Positions 35,902 to 47,941 of a stretch of 64,000 nt of DNA are shown here, in pieces. The stretch's first letter is position 1, and each line of letters starts with the position of its first letter. The translations under genes were made by a program, and so were the position numbers. Under the pieces are notes generated by a model, which worked only from the letters and a program-made list of their open reading frames with translations, ran no database searches and was not told the DNA's origin. This stretch comes from Amyloporia xantha (taxonomy: Eukaryota; Basidiomycota; Agaricomycetes; Polyporales; Adustoporiaceae). The DNA lies in NCBI GenBank assembly GCA_036971615.1, contig JAYKKR010000024.1, forward strand, positions 186,001 to 250,000, written 5' to 3'.

Positions 35902-38062
35902 ATGGCTTCAGAAATCGCGGACAAGGTATCCACCAGCTCTTCTGACCCACAGGAGAAGGGGGCGCCCGTGAGCACCACAGCGTACGCTCTGGACGAGGAG
36001 CGTCGCAGGGCATTGGCAGAGGTCGATAACGCCAGCTTCGGGTGCGCAGCACTTCTCTCATTCACCGTACTCCAGCTAACAGCTTTTACGAATTTAGTTG
36101 GTTCCATGTTAAAGTGTCACTTGTAGCGGGTGTGGGCTTCTTCACCGATGCGTGAGTCTTGGATTTATGCATTGTAATTTGTTGCAATCTCAAGTTGCAC
36201 ATGTAGCTACGACATCTTCGCCATCAACATTGCCTCGACCATGCTTGGGTATGTCTATGGCAAGGGTATGGCATAACTCTCGGTTTCTTCGCGCATCTTC
36301 TGAATAGGGTCAATATAGGTCAAACGTTGAACTCCAACCAGAGTCTCGGTGTCAAGGTCGCGACGCCTGTGGGCAACATTTTTGGTCAATTCTTCTTCGG
36401 TTGGATGGCGGATCTGGTCGGTCGTAAGCGGATGTGTGAGTCCAAAAGCTGCTTAATCTTCTACTACGAACTCCAACCGAAAAGGCTTCTACAGACGGTG
36501 TTGAACTGATGATCATCATTATTGCGACCTTCGGACAAGCCGTTGCTGGTCAGGCGCACGCGGTCAATATTCTCGGTGTTATTATTGTCTGGCGGTTCAT
36601 TGTGCGTGAAATTTGCGCTGCAGGCCATGCGTCGTTAAATACATCTAACGTCTAATATTCTGTAGATGGGGGTCGGTATAGGCGGAGACTATCCATTGAG
36701 TGCCGTCATCTCGTCCGAATTCGCCTCGACACAAAGCCGTGGTCGTCTCATGACCGCCGTCTTTGCCAACCAAGGCTGGGGCCAACTTGGTACTGCTTGC
36801 TCAGTTCGTCCGCTTCTTTTCGCGGTGCTTACGGGTTTACAGCTGGTGCGATTGTCGCCATGGTCATCGTCGCCGCCTACAAAAAGACGCTCCTCCATGA
36901 CGACCCCGCAGTGCTCGCGTCTGTCGACTCTATGTGGCGTATCCTCATCGGTCTCGGCTGCGTTCCCGGGGCCATCGCACTCTACTTCCGTCTGACGATC
37001 CCCGAGACGCCCCGTTTCACCATGGATGTCGAGCGCAACGTCAAGCAGGCGTCGCAGGATGTCGATAACTTCCTCACGACTGGCTCATATTACGTTGACC
37101 CCGATGCCGTTGTCCAGCGCGTGGAGGCGCCGAGGGCGACCCGCAGGGACTTCATCACGTACTACTCGAAGTGGGAGAATGCCCGTCAGCTCGTCGGCTG
37201 CGCGTACTCGTGGTTTGCACTCGATGTGATTCTTATTTCCCTCGTCCATGTCTATGTCACTGAACCAGACCCTTTTTTAGATTGCTTTCTACGGTCTTGG
37301 CCTGAACTCGTCGATCATCCTCGAAGCGATCGGATTCGGTACCCCGAGCAAATCACTGAAAGGCACCGAGAAGGTGTATGTGAACCTGAAGAACATCTGC
37401 GTCGGGAACATCATTCTCTCTGTCGCAGGTCTCATCCCGGGCTACTGGGCTTCCTTCCTCGTCATCGACAAGTGGGGCCGCAAGCCGATCCAGCTCATGG
37501 GGTTCATCATGCTCACCATCCTCTTTGTCGTCATGGGCTTTGGATACGACGCGCTCATCAAGACGCGCTCGGCGACGAAGGCCTTCGTCTTCCTCTACTG
37601 CTTGGCGGACTTCTTCCAGAACTTCGGCCCGAACACGACGACGTTCATCATTCCCGGAGAGGCGTTTCCCACACGTTACCGGTCCACCAGTCACGGTATT
37701 TCTGCCGCGAGCGGCAAGATCGGGGCTGTCGTCTCCCAGGTCGGCTTTGCGCAGATGGTCAACATCCATGGCAAGAACGCCTTCGTGGGCCACATGTACG
37801 TCGTCGCCCCCGTTGGTTTTGACCTTGTCATCGAATAGCTGACCGTATCTTTTCTAGTCTCGAAATCCTTGCGTTCTTCATGTTGACCGGTGTGTTCTCG
37901 ACCTTGCTTATCAAGGAGACGAACCAGCAATCACTGGAAGACATCTCGAACGAGAGGCAGGAAGGGTTTATCGAAGGTATGTTTTTCCCCTCTCTCTTAC
38001 ACCTCATTCATGCTCACTTGCCGTCTCCGCAAGGTGTCGCTCGACCAGCAGCGCAAGCATGA
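35902..38062 (+). CDS. PHO84: PHO84-like inorganic phosphate/H+ symporter (MFS), copy B
   Basis: Starts [20 protein letters not shown], then [20 protein letters not shown] joined to [18 protein letters not shown]. It continues [79 protein letters not shown] joined to [126 protein letters not shown] and [20 protein letters not shown]. The end is GVARPAAQA. Twelve membrane helices and a central loop are expected for this phosphate uptake family. All exons close in phase, so the gene looks intact. It is a paralog of the minus-strand gene at 27282-29499 with similar exon layout. Confidence 0.9.
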
Positions 38063-38885
38063 ACGTCTCTCTCTCCCCGCTCCTTCTCCTGTTATTTTAG
38101 CTTCGGGCTGTGTTTTTCGTCTTTCATCTGCATGCGATATCTATTCACTGCACGACCGCTCTCTCTCTATCTCACGGGTGTAATGTCATAAAAGGCTCCG
38201 TGTGGGTCTTGTTACATTAGAATATTGATTGGCGTCCTCGGCGACGCGGTCTAAGCTGTTGTTTGCGTTGCACGCTCCCTGACATACCCCTTGTATCCAT
38301 CGTAATGAACACTCCTTTCTTCGCAAATCCGTCATGAACGCAATGGTGTGAACGGGGCTGTATTCGTGCTACCTGTACTCCATTTCCGGCGACGTTACAC
38401 GATCGACTGGCTACTCGTGGAAAATCCGAATTAGGAAGGTGTCGAGGATCGTCTTGGGCACAAAATACCCCCTGGCAGACATCGCGGCTGCACGCGTGTG
38501 CCGGCTCAGTTGATACTGCCTGCATTTTGGCCCTAGAGGCTGTATGGTGCAGTCTGAATGAATGAATCACTGGCAAGAGATGATTTCGCTCTCCCCAGGT
38601 CTCGCCTGAGGTGTGCCAGTGGCATCAGCGATCATCGTTAGTACGGTACCGTTGCAACTGCCAGTTCGAATTTGAACGTTCAAATTCGAACGTGAGGCTG
38701 GCAATACCCAATCCGAACACTGAATTCTTGTATAAGTTGACCACCGCACCGACACCACAAATATACAGCCCACAAAGCCCACATAACCTACAATCCTCGT
38801 ACCCGAAACGTTAGAGAACTACAAGTTCTTGCAGCCAAAGCGCCCTCTATCTCTTCGCTCGGTTAGTTGATTCGCCACGATCTTC
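38063..38885. other. Intergenic stretch holding a perfect palindrome and a TATA-like element
   Basis: The pyrimidine-rich 3' flank of the transporter is followed by unremarkable sequence. It then holds the 28-bp palindrome (38664-38691) and TTGTATAAG near 38727-38735, which would suit the small gene starting at 38886. Confidence 0.45.
38664..38691. repeat. Perfect 28-bp palindrome
   Basis: The half-site GTTCGAATTTGAAC is followed directly by its exact reverse complement with no spacer. The flanks TGCCAG and CTGGCA, offset by six bases on the right, extend the symmetry imperfectly. It lies about 40 bp upstream of a TATA-like element and 195 bp before a small reading frame. Confidence 0.9.
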
Positions 38886-39191
38886 ATGACGGCGGAGTCT
38901 GACAATTTGGCTCTGTCTTGCAGCGGCATATTCGCAATGCTTTCCACGTCAAAGCCTAAACCTGAAGAAGTCCCACCGTCCGGCTTCCAGGAGCCTTCGG
39001 AACCCTCTGACGCGAAGCCAGAGGACAATCCAAGTGACCAACTCTCAGCGGAGCAAGAGGAGAATCCTCAGCTTATCGCTCACAAGAGAGGGAAACAGGC
39101 GGCTGACCACGGTGGGAGGGCGAGTAACAACCATGGATCGAACAAGACGAAGCCGCCATCCACGCCGGGCGGCGTGAAAGCTAAGCTGTAG
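38886..39191 (+). CDS. Small disordered hydrophilic protein, hypothetical
   Basis: A single uninterrupted frame of 101 codons: MTAESDNLALSCSGIFAMLS, then KPKPEEVPPSGFQEPSEPSD, EQEENPQLIAHKRGKQAADH and a Lys/Pro-rich end STPGGVKAKL. Composition is Pro, Glu, Ser and Lys rich, as in intrinsically disordered fungal proteins. A second ATG at 38937 (MLSTSKPKPEE) is an alternative start. A TATA-like element and a strong palindrome lie upstream. I recognise no family, so it may be a genuine small gene or a fortuitous frame. Confidence 0.45.
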   Translation: MTAESDNLALSCSGIFAMLSTSKPKPEEVPPSGFQEPSEPSDAKPEDNPSDQLSAEQEENPQLIAHKRGKQAADHGGRASNNHGSNKTKPPSTPGGVKAKL

Positions 39192-40265
39192 CTGTGGTGG
39201 TACATGATGATTGCATCGCATTATGTTATGTGGGAGTCGCAATGTAGCATGTACATACTACCACACTGCGCCATTATGTGAATGAAGAGGATTGCCCGCG
39301 TAGACCGCGTTATCTTTCTGACCGTCCGTCAACAAGTATCAACTGCAATGCAATCCTGCCGAGCTGGGCGGAGAATGATCCTACACCATGATACTTCCGC
39401 CGATTTGTTGCAGGTAGGGAAACCAGGCTGCTGTAGCAAAAGGGCAAACGTGGTGCCCGGTACCTGAGCGATGGAGAAAATAAGCTGAGGCTCCTACGAG
39501 CTGCGCGCTGTCTGACAGCAGGGACGGTGCGCACTCCGAACGGGCTCCCTTAGTCAGTAAACCGGCATGTCATGTTAAGTTAATAACAGCACTGCCCGTC
39601 ATAGGAACAGACGTCTCTCCGTTGAGATTCTTGTCAAAAGCTTCAGGCACCAAACATACAATCACAGGATCGCGGCCTGCACGTTCGTGTGTCAAACATA
39701 GGGAAATTGGGAGATGCCACCTAAGCTCGATGGCCACTTTGACTAAGGCCGCTGTCAGAGGCGGGAATACAACAGGGGGCATGTGTCCGCATGTGCATGA
39801 TCTATGTTGTCATGCTCGAGGCACAGCGGGAGTCCGTAAATGACGGGAGTTCCATGCTGACTGGGACGTGGGTCGCGATTGCAGTGATCCGCACCCCAAA
39901 ACCATAAATTATGCCCGGGCTGTTCCTCTGGAATTGCCTGCGGTTGCTCACGCACGAGCAAAGAACCATGCCCAGTGGGCTGAGTAACTCGGAGATATGT
40001 GTCATGTTATTGAGAAGGGGCCAACCTGTTTTGTCTCGCAAGAGCCTTACATATGACACCGTGACAACCGTGGTACTTACATTGATGACACAGATTAGAC
40101 AAGATTGCGCACCAATTGGATCAGCACGGAGCTCGAGTGGCATTCCGAGTCAACGATGCTGTGACTGATGCACATACAATGTGTCCAGCAATACAAGTCC
40201 TAGAACTCCTAGATAGCACGAAACCAGACTAATTCCAAATCTTATCAACACACAACGCTGCGCAG
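39192..40265. other. Intergenic stretch of 1.1 kb without a recognisable gene
   Basis: Open frames at 39802-40143 and 39570-39782 (minus) were compared with hydrophobin and seven-helix patterns. They lack the cysteine spacing or helix order needed. I see nothing supportable. Confidence 0.4.
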
Positions 40266-42209
40266 CTACGCTTCGGTAGCCTTGGGCCTTTTCTTCTACG
40301 AAAGAAGATCAGCAAGAGTTAACTGTCCGACACACTTGAACTTACATAGGCAACGGGATCGAAGTCGTACTTGATTCCTGCCTCGTCGAGCTTACGTTTC
40401 CTACGAGATTGACGCTGTAGTAATCGCTTTTCAGCCTTTGCCTGTTCCTCCTCTGTCCGCGGCTGTACATAAATTATTCACGGGTAAACAAAGCAGAATA
40501 TATGCGTCCTATCAAGCAGTTCGACGCACCTTGTTGTGTTGAACGCGTGCGATGCGATCTCTCGGCACGACTTTCCACTCCTTGTTGGCACCTATCCATA
40601 ACTCAGGGTGCACTTCGTCCTTCGGGATTACCTTGCAGGTGAGGATGTGCCCCATGAGAAGGTAGTTGTCCATAGTCTCTGCCACAATTTTCGCGACAGA
40701 GGACGAGTCGAACTCGATGAATGCATAATGCTTCGACCGACCCGTCTGGATAATGCCGACATGAGAATCTACATATGGTATGAATATCATGAAAGAGACA
40801 AACTGTTTTGTTGCGGGATAGCCGCAGCCGAGTGACGTCCCCAAACTGCGTGAAGTACGACCGCATCTGGTCTTCGTAAAATCCATGGGGGATACGCCCC
40901 AAGAATATTACACCACGAGCCTCTGTCTTCATTCGTCCATGAGTGATAGCCCTCACTAACATACAGAAAAGACGATGCGTACCGGCTGCCTCTTCGCCTT
41001 TTCGAGTTTCTTCTTGACGACCGCATCGTCTTTTGCGATGGTAGGTAGCTTGGCCACGTCAAGGCCGGCCCACTCTTCCGCCATCTCGTCGTCGGAAGAG
41101 TCTTCATCGTCGGTGGAAAACCCATAGAGGTTGCCACCTTCTTCAGCGTCACTGCCAGCCTGGTCATCGTTTAGTGTCATCTCGGCACCGTCCCGTGCTG
41201 CATCCTCCACATCCGAGTCCGACGACTCCGGGTCGATAACGGGCGAAGGCGACTTCGGCTTCGCAGATTTCTTCGGCTGGGAAGAAAAAGCTGCTGGCGC
41301 CGCCCTTATGCTGATAGCCTCGGACGACGATCCGGTGGCCGCAGGTTGCAGGTTCTGCGCTGGGGGAGTAAGCTTGCTGGTATTCTCCGTCGCCGCCGGC
41401 TTTGCAGTACCACTCTTGGTCTTGCTCCTGGTCCGCTTCTTCTTCTCTCCAGGATGAGCAGAATCCCCCTCCACGTTCTTTACATCCTCCGTCTTCTGTG
41501 CTTGTGATGCCCGCTCCGATGGAATTTCGGTTACCTTGGCCTTTTTATTCCTCTTCGGCTCCTCGACTGCATCGTTCACAACATTGTGAGACGCCGACTG
41601 AGGTTGCACGGTGGCGACCTCTGCAGCCGGCTTTTCCACCTCGACCACTGCCTCGGCCGCTGCTTCAACCTTGTCTCTCTCTTGCCTCGCCTTTTTCTTG
41701 AGTCTGTGCTTTTTTCTCCCTTCAGTCGAGTCCCCTTGTTCAACACCCACCACCTCCTTTGCCTCCGGAACTGCTTGCTTCTCCTCCGCGACAGGACTCG
41801 GCGCCGCCTCGCCAGGATCTGCAGACTCAACTGCCTTGTGCTTCCGCCTTTTTTTCCTTTTTCCCTCGCCATCCTCTTTAATCTCTTCGATGAGAGTGGG
41901 GGTCTCCGCGACCACTACTTGTGAAGTGCTGCTTAATGCCTGCGCTTTCCTCGCCTTCCGCTTCAACTTCTTCGGCTCTTCCTGGACTTGGTCTTTTTCA
42001 GCACCCCCTGCTTCGACAGAAGGACTTGGCTCGGTCGTTTTCTCTGTGGGGTGTGACTTGCGAGCTCTCTTGCGCGCTCTGGGTGCCTTGTCCGCCGGTG
42101 TGGCCTCCGGTCCAGATTCAGCAGCCATTGCAGCTGGAACTGACTCCTTCGTCTGAGATTTTCTCCGTTTGAGGGACTTGGGCTGTGTGTCGGCTACAGA
42201 AGTGGCCAT
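40266..42209 (-). CDS. NOP15: Nucleolar RRM protein of the NOP15/NIFK family
   Basis: Exon 1 starts at 42209 ([20 protein letters not shown]) and encodes a long Lys/Glu/Ala/Ser-rich low-complexity half with many nuclear-localisation-like tracts. It ends with [18 protein letters not shown] acidic sequence and [14 protein letters not shown] intron leads into the [40 protein letters not shown], then [30 protein letters not shown]. It continues with [20 protein letters not shown], the basic tail [26 protein letters not shown] and [11 protein letters not shown]2 (VIFLGRI) and RNP1 (KHYAFIEF) are clear. Known: yeast Nop15 and human NIFK act in 60S ribosomal subunit assembly, on ITS2 processing. The upstream ATG at 42317 is less likely because the added residues are unlike the family. 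Confidence 0.88.
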
Positions 42210-42394
42210 GGTGAGAGGAACACAGGTGAGGAGGATCAACTGGAAATCAGAGGAGCGGCTCAGCCAATCAAATGTCGGGGTCGAAATTTTGCGAATATGG
42301 AAGTGATCCCAATGCACGTGGCTTTATTTATCAAAAGCTTCTGAACCAAACAACGCCTGTATGGGCGCTTACATGACAGAATTACTGCTCGAAC
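42210..42394. promoter_or_regulatory. Shared promoter region of NOP15 and the divergent unknown gene
   Basis: 185 bp between two start codons on opposite strands. The position alone implies a bidirectional promoter; I identify no specific factor site. Confidence 0.55.
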
Positions 42395-43447
42395 ATGATT
42401 CCTCATTACCTGAATCCACATTCTCTCGATGTCTCGCTTGAGCCTACCTCAAGAGCTTTGCTTGATGATAATAGCTATAGTTTCTCTGGGGATAGTGGCG
42501 GACGTGAAGTCAACGATATGCTGTTGACAAAGCTCGAGCAAACGCTAAAGAGGTCCATCGGGGACGTGGATTCCGCATTAAGTGGCGATGCGCACACGAG
42601 AAAACGCAGGAGAACAGACGAGATCAATCTGGAGTTACCCGAAGCTGTTGAATCAATGCGTGTGTGCACATTTCTTACGGGACCACGCGAAATTTGTCCG
42701 TTAACCGCCGCGCTTCCAAAGCATTCCGCCTTATATCGAGGTCTTTACCACCGAAAGCTTTGGTCTTACATATAGATCCTCCTCCAGTAATAAAGTGAGC
42801 GTGTTCCACCCTTCCGACCTCCACGAGCCAGACTTATCCCTGACAGTGTCAAGGAACCCCCATGCGAAGATGATGAACAAGAAGCAGACTTACGTCACCG
42901 TCAAGCACAGGCTGTCGCTGTCGACATGGATTGGCTCCTGAAAGAGTCGAAGAAACCACATCTCGTACGTCGTATGCTCTCAAGAAACGTTTTGGTCCTC
43001 AAGCTGCCGCAGTCTAGCAGGGTCGACGACAAGAAAGTCACGCGGCTTGTTTCTAGTGTGCCATTGCCGGACCCCTCGCTGATGATCATCGAACGACCAA
43101 AGCCTGCGCAGAAACCACCCAGGCTGGCTCTCTCTGTGCCATCTGAGCAGGTTCTCCCATCTCCGCATGAGCTCTCGTATGGGGATATTCGATGTCCCGT
43201 CATCGAAGCGCAGCCTCCTTCGCAAAGTGCATCAGAAACCCTGCATGTCGACAGAAGGCGACGAAGGAAATCTCGATCAGTTCAAGCGAGGCCACGCGCT
43301 ATGTTCTGGCGACCATTGCGAGAGTGGGGCGCTGGGGCTTACGGCTATGCCATGGGGTACGAGGGAAGCTGGCCGATATTTGCAGATGATCCAGAAAGAT
43401 TCAAATACCAGCGAGACACCATGCGCAAAGGAGTCATGTGGAGATGA
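42395..43447 (+). CDS. Conserved fungal protein of unknown function
   Basis: Three exons. The first runs MIPHYLNPHSLDVSLEPTSR to TRKRRRTDEINLELPEAVES M. After an intron ending near 42720 comes FRLISRSLPPKALVLHIDPP PVI. A second intron (about 42794-42847) leads into NVKEPPCEDDEQEADLRHRQ, MDWLLKESKKPHL, VLVLKLPQSSRVDDKK and PDPSLMIIERPKPAQKPPRL. The last part is RRRRRKSRSVQARPRAMFWR PLREWGAGAYGYAMGYEGSW, ending RKGVMWR. KRRR and RRRRRK tracts suggest a nuclear protein. I do not recognise the family. The gene is head-to-head with NOP15 (185 bp) and tail-to-tail with CDC16 (about 120 bp). Confidence 0.75.
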
Positions 43448-43568
43448 CGCATTCCGTCGTATATCCTACGGGCGCGGCTCACCAACCAACCCCAGTCCTG
43501 GCGGTCTTATTCACGGAAGTCGATGCATATTAATACTGGTACAACAACTACAAGTTATATTCGGGTCC

Positions 43569-46326
43569 TTAACCCAGGTTCATCTCATCGTCCGTGTCCC
43601 GCAGTCCGTGTGGCGGGAAATCTCGCGTTGCAATTTGTTTGCCCTTATCCCTATCCCTATGCTCGCGCATCTTCTGTGCCCAGGCCTCCTCGCCACCCGG
43701 CATACCCTTCACTCCAAAGGTGCCCATATCCGCGCTGGACTCCAGTGCAAGTTCGAGGAGCTCAAGTACTTGGCCATTGATCGGGTCAATGCTCAGTGTC
43801 TGTGGCGTGTATCAGCGATGGGGTCATGAATAGAATGAGTGTAGATGGCGAACCTCGTGATATTTGACAATTGCTGCCTCGATGTCCTCTAATAAATGGT
43901 ATGTGATGCCGAGGAAGGCTAGAGCTATCCGGTTCCGTGGGTCAATTTCAATGACTTTCTGGTATGCTACCTTGGCATCCTGCAAACGTCTAGAAAAATG
44001 TTAATCCAATAAACATCGCACAGATTTGATCATGGCTCACCCAAGTTTTCGACAAGCTGTGCCGAGATTGAGATAGGTATTCGCCCACGCTCCTTGTGAC
44101 GTCTGCACTACCTTGGCAAAGTCAAGAGCCTGCGTAAACAGCGCAACTGCTTGTTCATATCTGAGAGAGGATGATTGTGTATTACCAAACTATGCGACGT
44201 AACGAAAACGAAGGTCACTCACTGCCCATGATTGTACGCCATGACACCGCGCTCATTGACCAGCAGTGGATCACTGTCGCATATACTATACGCTGCGTGG
44301 AGGGATTCATCGGCCAACGAATGATTTGACAAAACGATGTGTTCCATTCCTACGAACATCAATGGCAAATGAGAGCTGGTCGCAGCCCATGTCAGTACGA
44401 ATGCGCGTGTAAACCTGAACACCGCTTACCCGGTGAACATTCGCGCGCAGGTCGAGTAGGCTGTCACAGCATGGTCATGCTCGCCCTCGGAGGCGAACGT
44501 ATGTGCAAATGCGATCCATGCGGGAGCAAAGCGCGGGTCCATAAGCGATGTCTTACTTTCGGGAGAACGCAAACAAACGTAAGCACGGCATCATCGGTGG
44601 AGAGTCAGTGCTAACCTGAAATATGTCCTTGCCTCTGCCCATTTCTTGGCAGACAAATACCAGACACCGACAGCGTACCAGCTAATGGGTGACTCCGGCT
44701 CTCTGTCCACGAGCTCGTGTGCGAGGATGAACAGTTTTGAGTTGAGATGTGAGAGATGATGCATGCACGCGACATGTAGAGGCATCGTAGGGGCGTGGAC
44801 TGAGACAAGTCCAAGGATTCTGATTACATTACAATTGTCAATGCAGAGCAGATTTAACGGAACGATACGACCATACCTAGTAGTGATGGTAAAGCAGTCG
44901 GCCCATCTGAACTGGGAGTACAATGCGTCCGCGAAGCTGTAGAGAACGTCAGGGTTATCTCCCAGGCCATACTCGTCTACAAGGCGCGTCCGGGTAAGTG
45001 CATGCTCCTCTGCGTGCTTATACTTCCGCAGTCGAGAGGTATACATAAGCTGAACGAAGTCCGCGTCTTCTGGCGTTTGTTCCCGATAGGCGAGCGTTTG
45101 CACAAAGTTCCACTCTGTTGCAGGTTAAGTGATGAAGCGCAAGACCAGTGCAGAGGCGACGTGCCTTCGTCGGGGGTCATCATCTCCCCAATGACGAGCT
45201 GCTCGAACGACTCATAGCATTTGACGTCGAGAGCGAGGGCCTCCATAAAGCAGATCTTCGCCTGGTCCCCTCGGTTCAGCTTGAGCATCAGCAGTCCGCG
45301 TAGATGACACATGGACGCTTCGATCTGTACCCCAGGTTATTCATGCAGCATACAGAGAGCCGACAGTGCATACCTTGATCCCGCCATCAATATTCGGCAC
45401 GTCAGGCCCACTACGTCCCGAGTCGCGGAAGGGATTCGCCTCCCCAAGCATCTCCGTCGCCTCAGTCCACTTGCCCTGCCGCACCTGGCACTGCGCAGCG
45501 AGATATCGGCACGCGACGCTCATATCCACGAGCCGCGACACGCCCTCTCCAAAATTGACCGCGACGTCGATCATCTCGCTTGGACCCACTGGCAGTCGTT
45601 CGACCACGGGCGCCATTGGGGGATCCATGCGCAGGACTTCTCTCCCTTTTCCCTTGGCGCTAGCACTGGTGGCTGCGGTTGGAGGCTCGAAGTGGCCGTT
45701 GGTCAGAGTTGCATGCGGAGGCGCATTTTTGGGGGGTGATGTGGGGAACGGGCGGGTGAGCAGCCGCTCGGCGCGGGAGTACTGGTGCGTGAGAAAGTAG
45801 GTCTGAGCGAGCCAAAACGCGTCATTTGGATCGTCTGAATGAATGTAAGGATTATAGTGAATGAGGAGGTCAGGGGCAACGCACTGGTCCAGCTGACGAT
45901 TTTGTCACCCCAAAACGCGGCTGTCTCGTACAGATGCTGCATCAACGCGTCGTGCCGCCACAGACGCATGCGATCAACAATACCCCACTGATATCCCTCG
46001 GTAGGTTGCTCGTCTTCGTCGTCTTGGAAGACATCCGTGGTGTCGGTGGCAAGCGGATGCCTGGTAGTGCTCGTCTTTGTTCTCCTGGGTAGCCTGGGAG
46101 ATGAACGAAGCGGTGACGCCTGCAATATCGACCTATTCGGATCGAGGGCAAAAGAGCGTGGATTAGACGCAGCGCTGTTGTTGGCCTCCGCGAGCGAGTT
46201 CACAAGAGACTGAGGACCGAACGAGAACGATGAGTTGAGAGAATGACGAGGCCGCGAACTAGGTGGAGAAGGCAGTCTCTGAGGGGCATTAAAGCTTGCG
46301 GGTGCGGGCGATGGTGTCGAGGCCAT
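43569..46326 (-). CDS. CDC16: Anaphase-promoting complex subunit CDC16 (APC6), TPR protein
   Basis: Starts [20 protein letters not shown] with a Ser/Pro-rich leader, then [214 protein letters not shown] and [20 protein letters not shown]. The stop is at 43569. These are tandem TPR units in the order and with the FWYAVG-YY and NE-GV motifs of CDC16. It is a scaffold subunit of the APC/C ubiquitin ligase that drives mitotic exit. The intron before [13 protein letters not shown] seems to use a GC donor. Confidence 0.87.
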
Positions 46327-47941
46327 TGCGAGCGCTCCAGGGCATGGGGAGGGCAGTCTGGTCGGAAGATGAAGCGTAGCCGCGCTATGATCGCGTTGAA
46401 TTGTCAAGCTCACGTGGCGGCGTTTGTTAGGATCCAAAGCTGTTGCCAAACAATTACATAAGCGGATCAATGCTCCCTCGTCTCTCCGCCGGATTTGGCA
46501 ATCGATGATTTCTCCACGCTGATGGAAATTTGGGTCCTGGCGGCTTGTATTTCTCCCTTATCGATGTACAGATCGCTATAAGTACCTCTTGCAGATTTCA
46601 TTCTCATCCCCCGTGTCCCCCCAAACTCTCCCCTTCCTGCTGTTTGTTAATTTTTCTTTTCGTATAGCATATGTATGACCATGACTGGGTGGTTGTATTG
46701 CCTTGAGTCATTGGTCGATGCTGTGCTGACGCTGCTGTGGACAGCGTTTCTCGCATGTTCTTGTCTCGTCTCCCAGTCGTCTACCTGCCCGGTCTCGTTG
46801 CATATACCACCTCTGCAATGACACGCTGACCCTAATGTCAGTCTGGAAACCGAACCGGCGAATGCATCTGTTTTAGCGTGCGGTCCTCCGAGAGGCTTTA
46901 CGCTCGCCTCTCTCCTGGGACTACTAATCCACTCACTTCATCTATGATCTTGTCACTTTAATGGAGTACCAGGCTCGGACGTGAGGCCAATCCCGCTAGA
47001 CAGGGAGAGGACGGGCAGGTATGTCAGGTAACTCACCGGCGGGTGAGCAGAAGTAGTCACCGCTAATGCTCAGAGGGGGAGAGAGCAGTCTTTCTCTTCC
47101 GCTGACTCGCTTTTTCATCTGCTCGCGCGCAGGTGACTTACCTGCTCTTGTCCTGGATCCCGCCTCCAGCTGTGGCAGCTGGCAAAGGTTGCTGCTCAAC
47201 AAGAAAGGCAAGTCTTGTTATCAGTTGTCGCCGTCCGAGCCATCGCAGGTGGGAACACACGATTGTTCATTTCCACCGTTTGCGCATATCGTTATTGTGT
47301 ATTCATCATATCAGACCCATTCATTTGCGTCTCCATACAAACTGAAAAGTGAGGTACGTTCACGTCCATGGCACGACTTGGATCGGGTTATGTGTGTTCC
47401 TGCGCAGTGCTAGCTCACATGGCACTGGCCTGACCGTCTTTGACGTGATTACCATCGCTGCACAGCATGCATCGTCAAGGCCGACCATCAACTTAGCCCA
47501 CTAAGTGAGAACGTACCTCATCGTCGTGGAGAGTCTGACTGTCTCCGATATGACTGCTGTCGTCCGAGGGTGTTTGCTACCAACCTTTATCTCCCAGGTC
47601 ACTGGTCCGTCGATCTAGCTGACTGCAGGGGTACGCCACTGCTTGAACGTCGAAGGGAAGCGATCAACACGAAGCTCAACCATGGACTTGCATCTCAAAT
47701 GCTCAGCATCCGAAACGCAAACCATGCTTTCACGAATTATATATTTACAATAAAAACACACAGCGTTAGATGAGGCATAGTATAAGGTGTGGTGTCCTAA
47801 CCAAAGTCCAACTGACGTTACCAAAAAGAAGACAAAGAAAAAGTGTGGCAAACGAGGTATGTGGCAAACGAGCTGTATCCACCAAGTTCAAAGACTAATC
47901 TGGAAGCAATGTTGCAGTAAACGTACCAGCCGACGATGCGC
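46327..47941. other. Intergenic stretch of 1.6 kb without a recognisable gene
   Basis: The CDC16 promoter lies at its left end. Frames at 47066-47413 and 47570-47851 lack motifs. A stretch at 47090-47160 is pyrimidine-rich. Nothing further is supportable. Confidence 0.4.

Noticed and set aside
38664..38691. Palindrome as the end of a transposon
   Set aside because: No second copy, no target duplication and no inverted partner were found nearby; kept only as a regulatory or structural candidate.
39570..40143. Hydrophobin or seven-helix protein
   Set aside because: The eight-cysteine spacing of hydrophobins and an ordered set of helices are both missing.
41611..42156. 181-codon Ser/Ala-rich plus-strand frame
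   Set aside because: Antisense shadow of the low-complexity half of NOP15.
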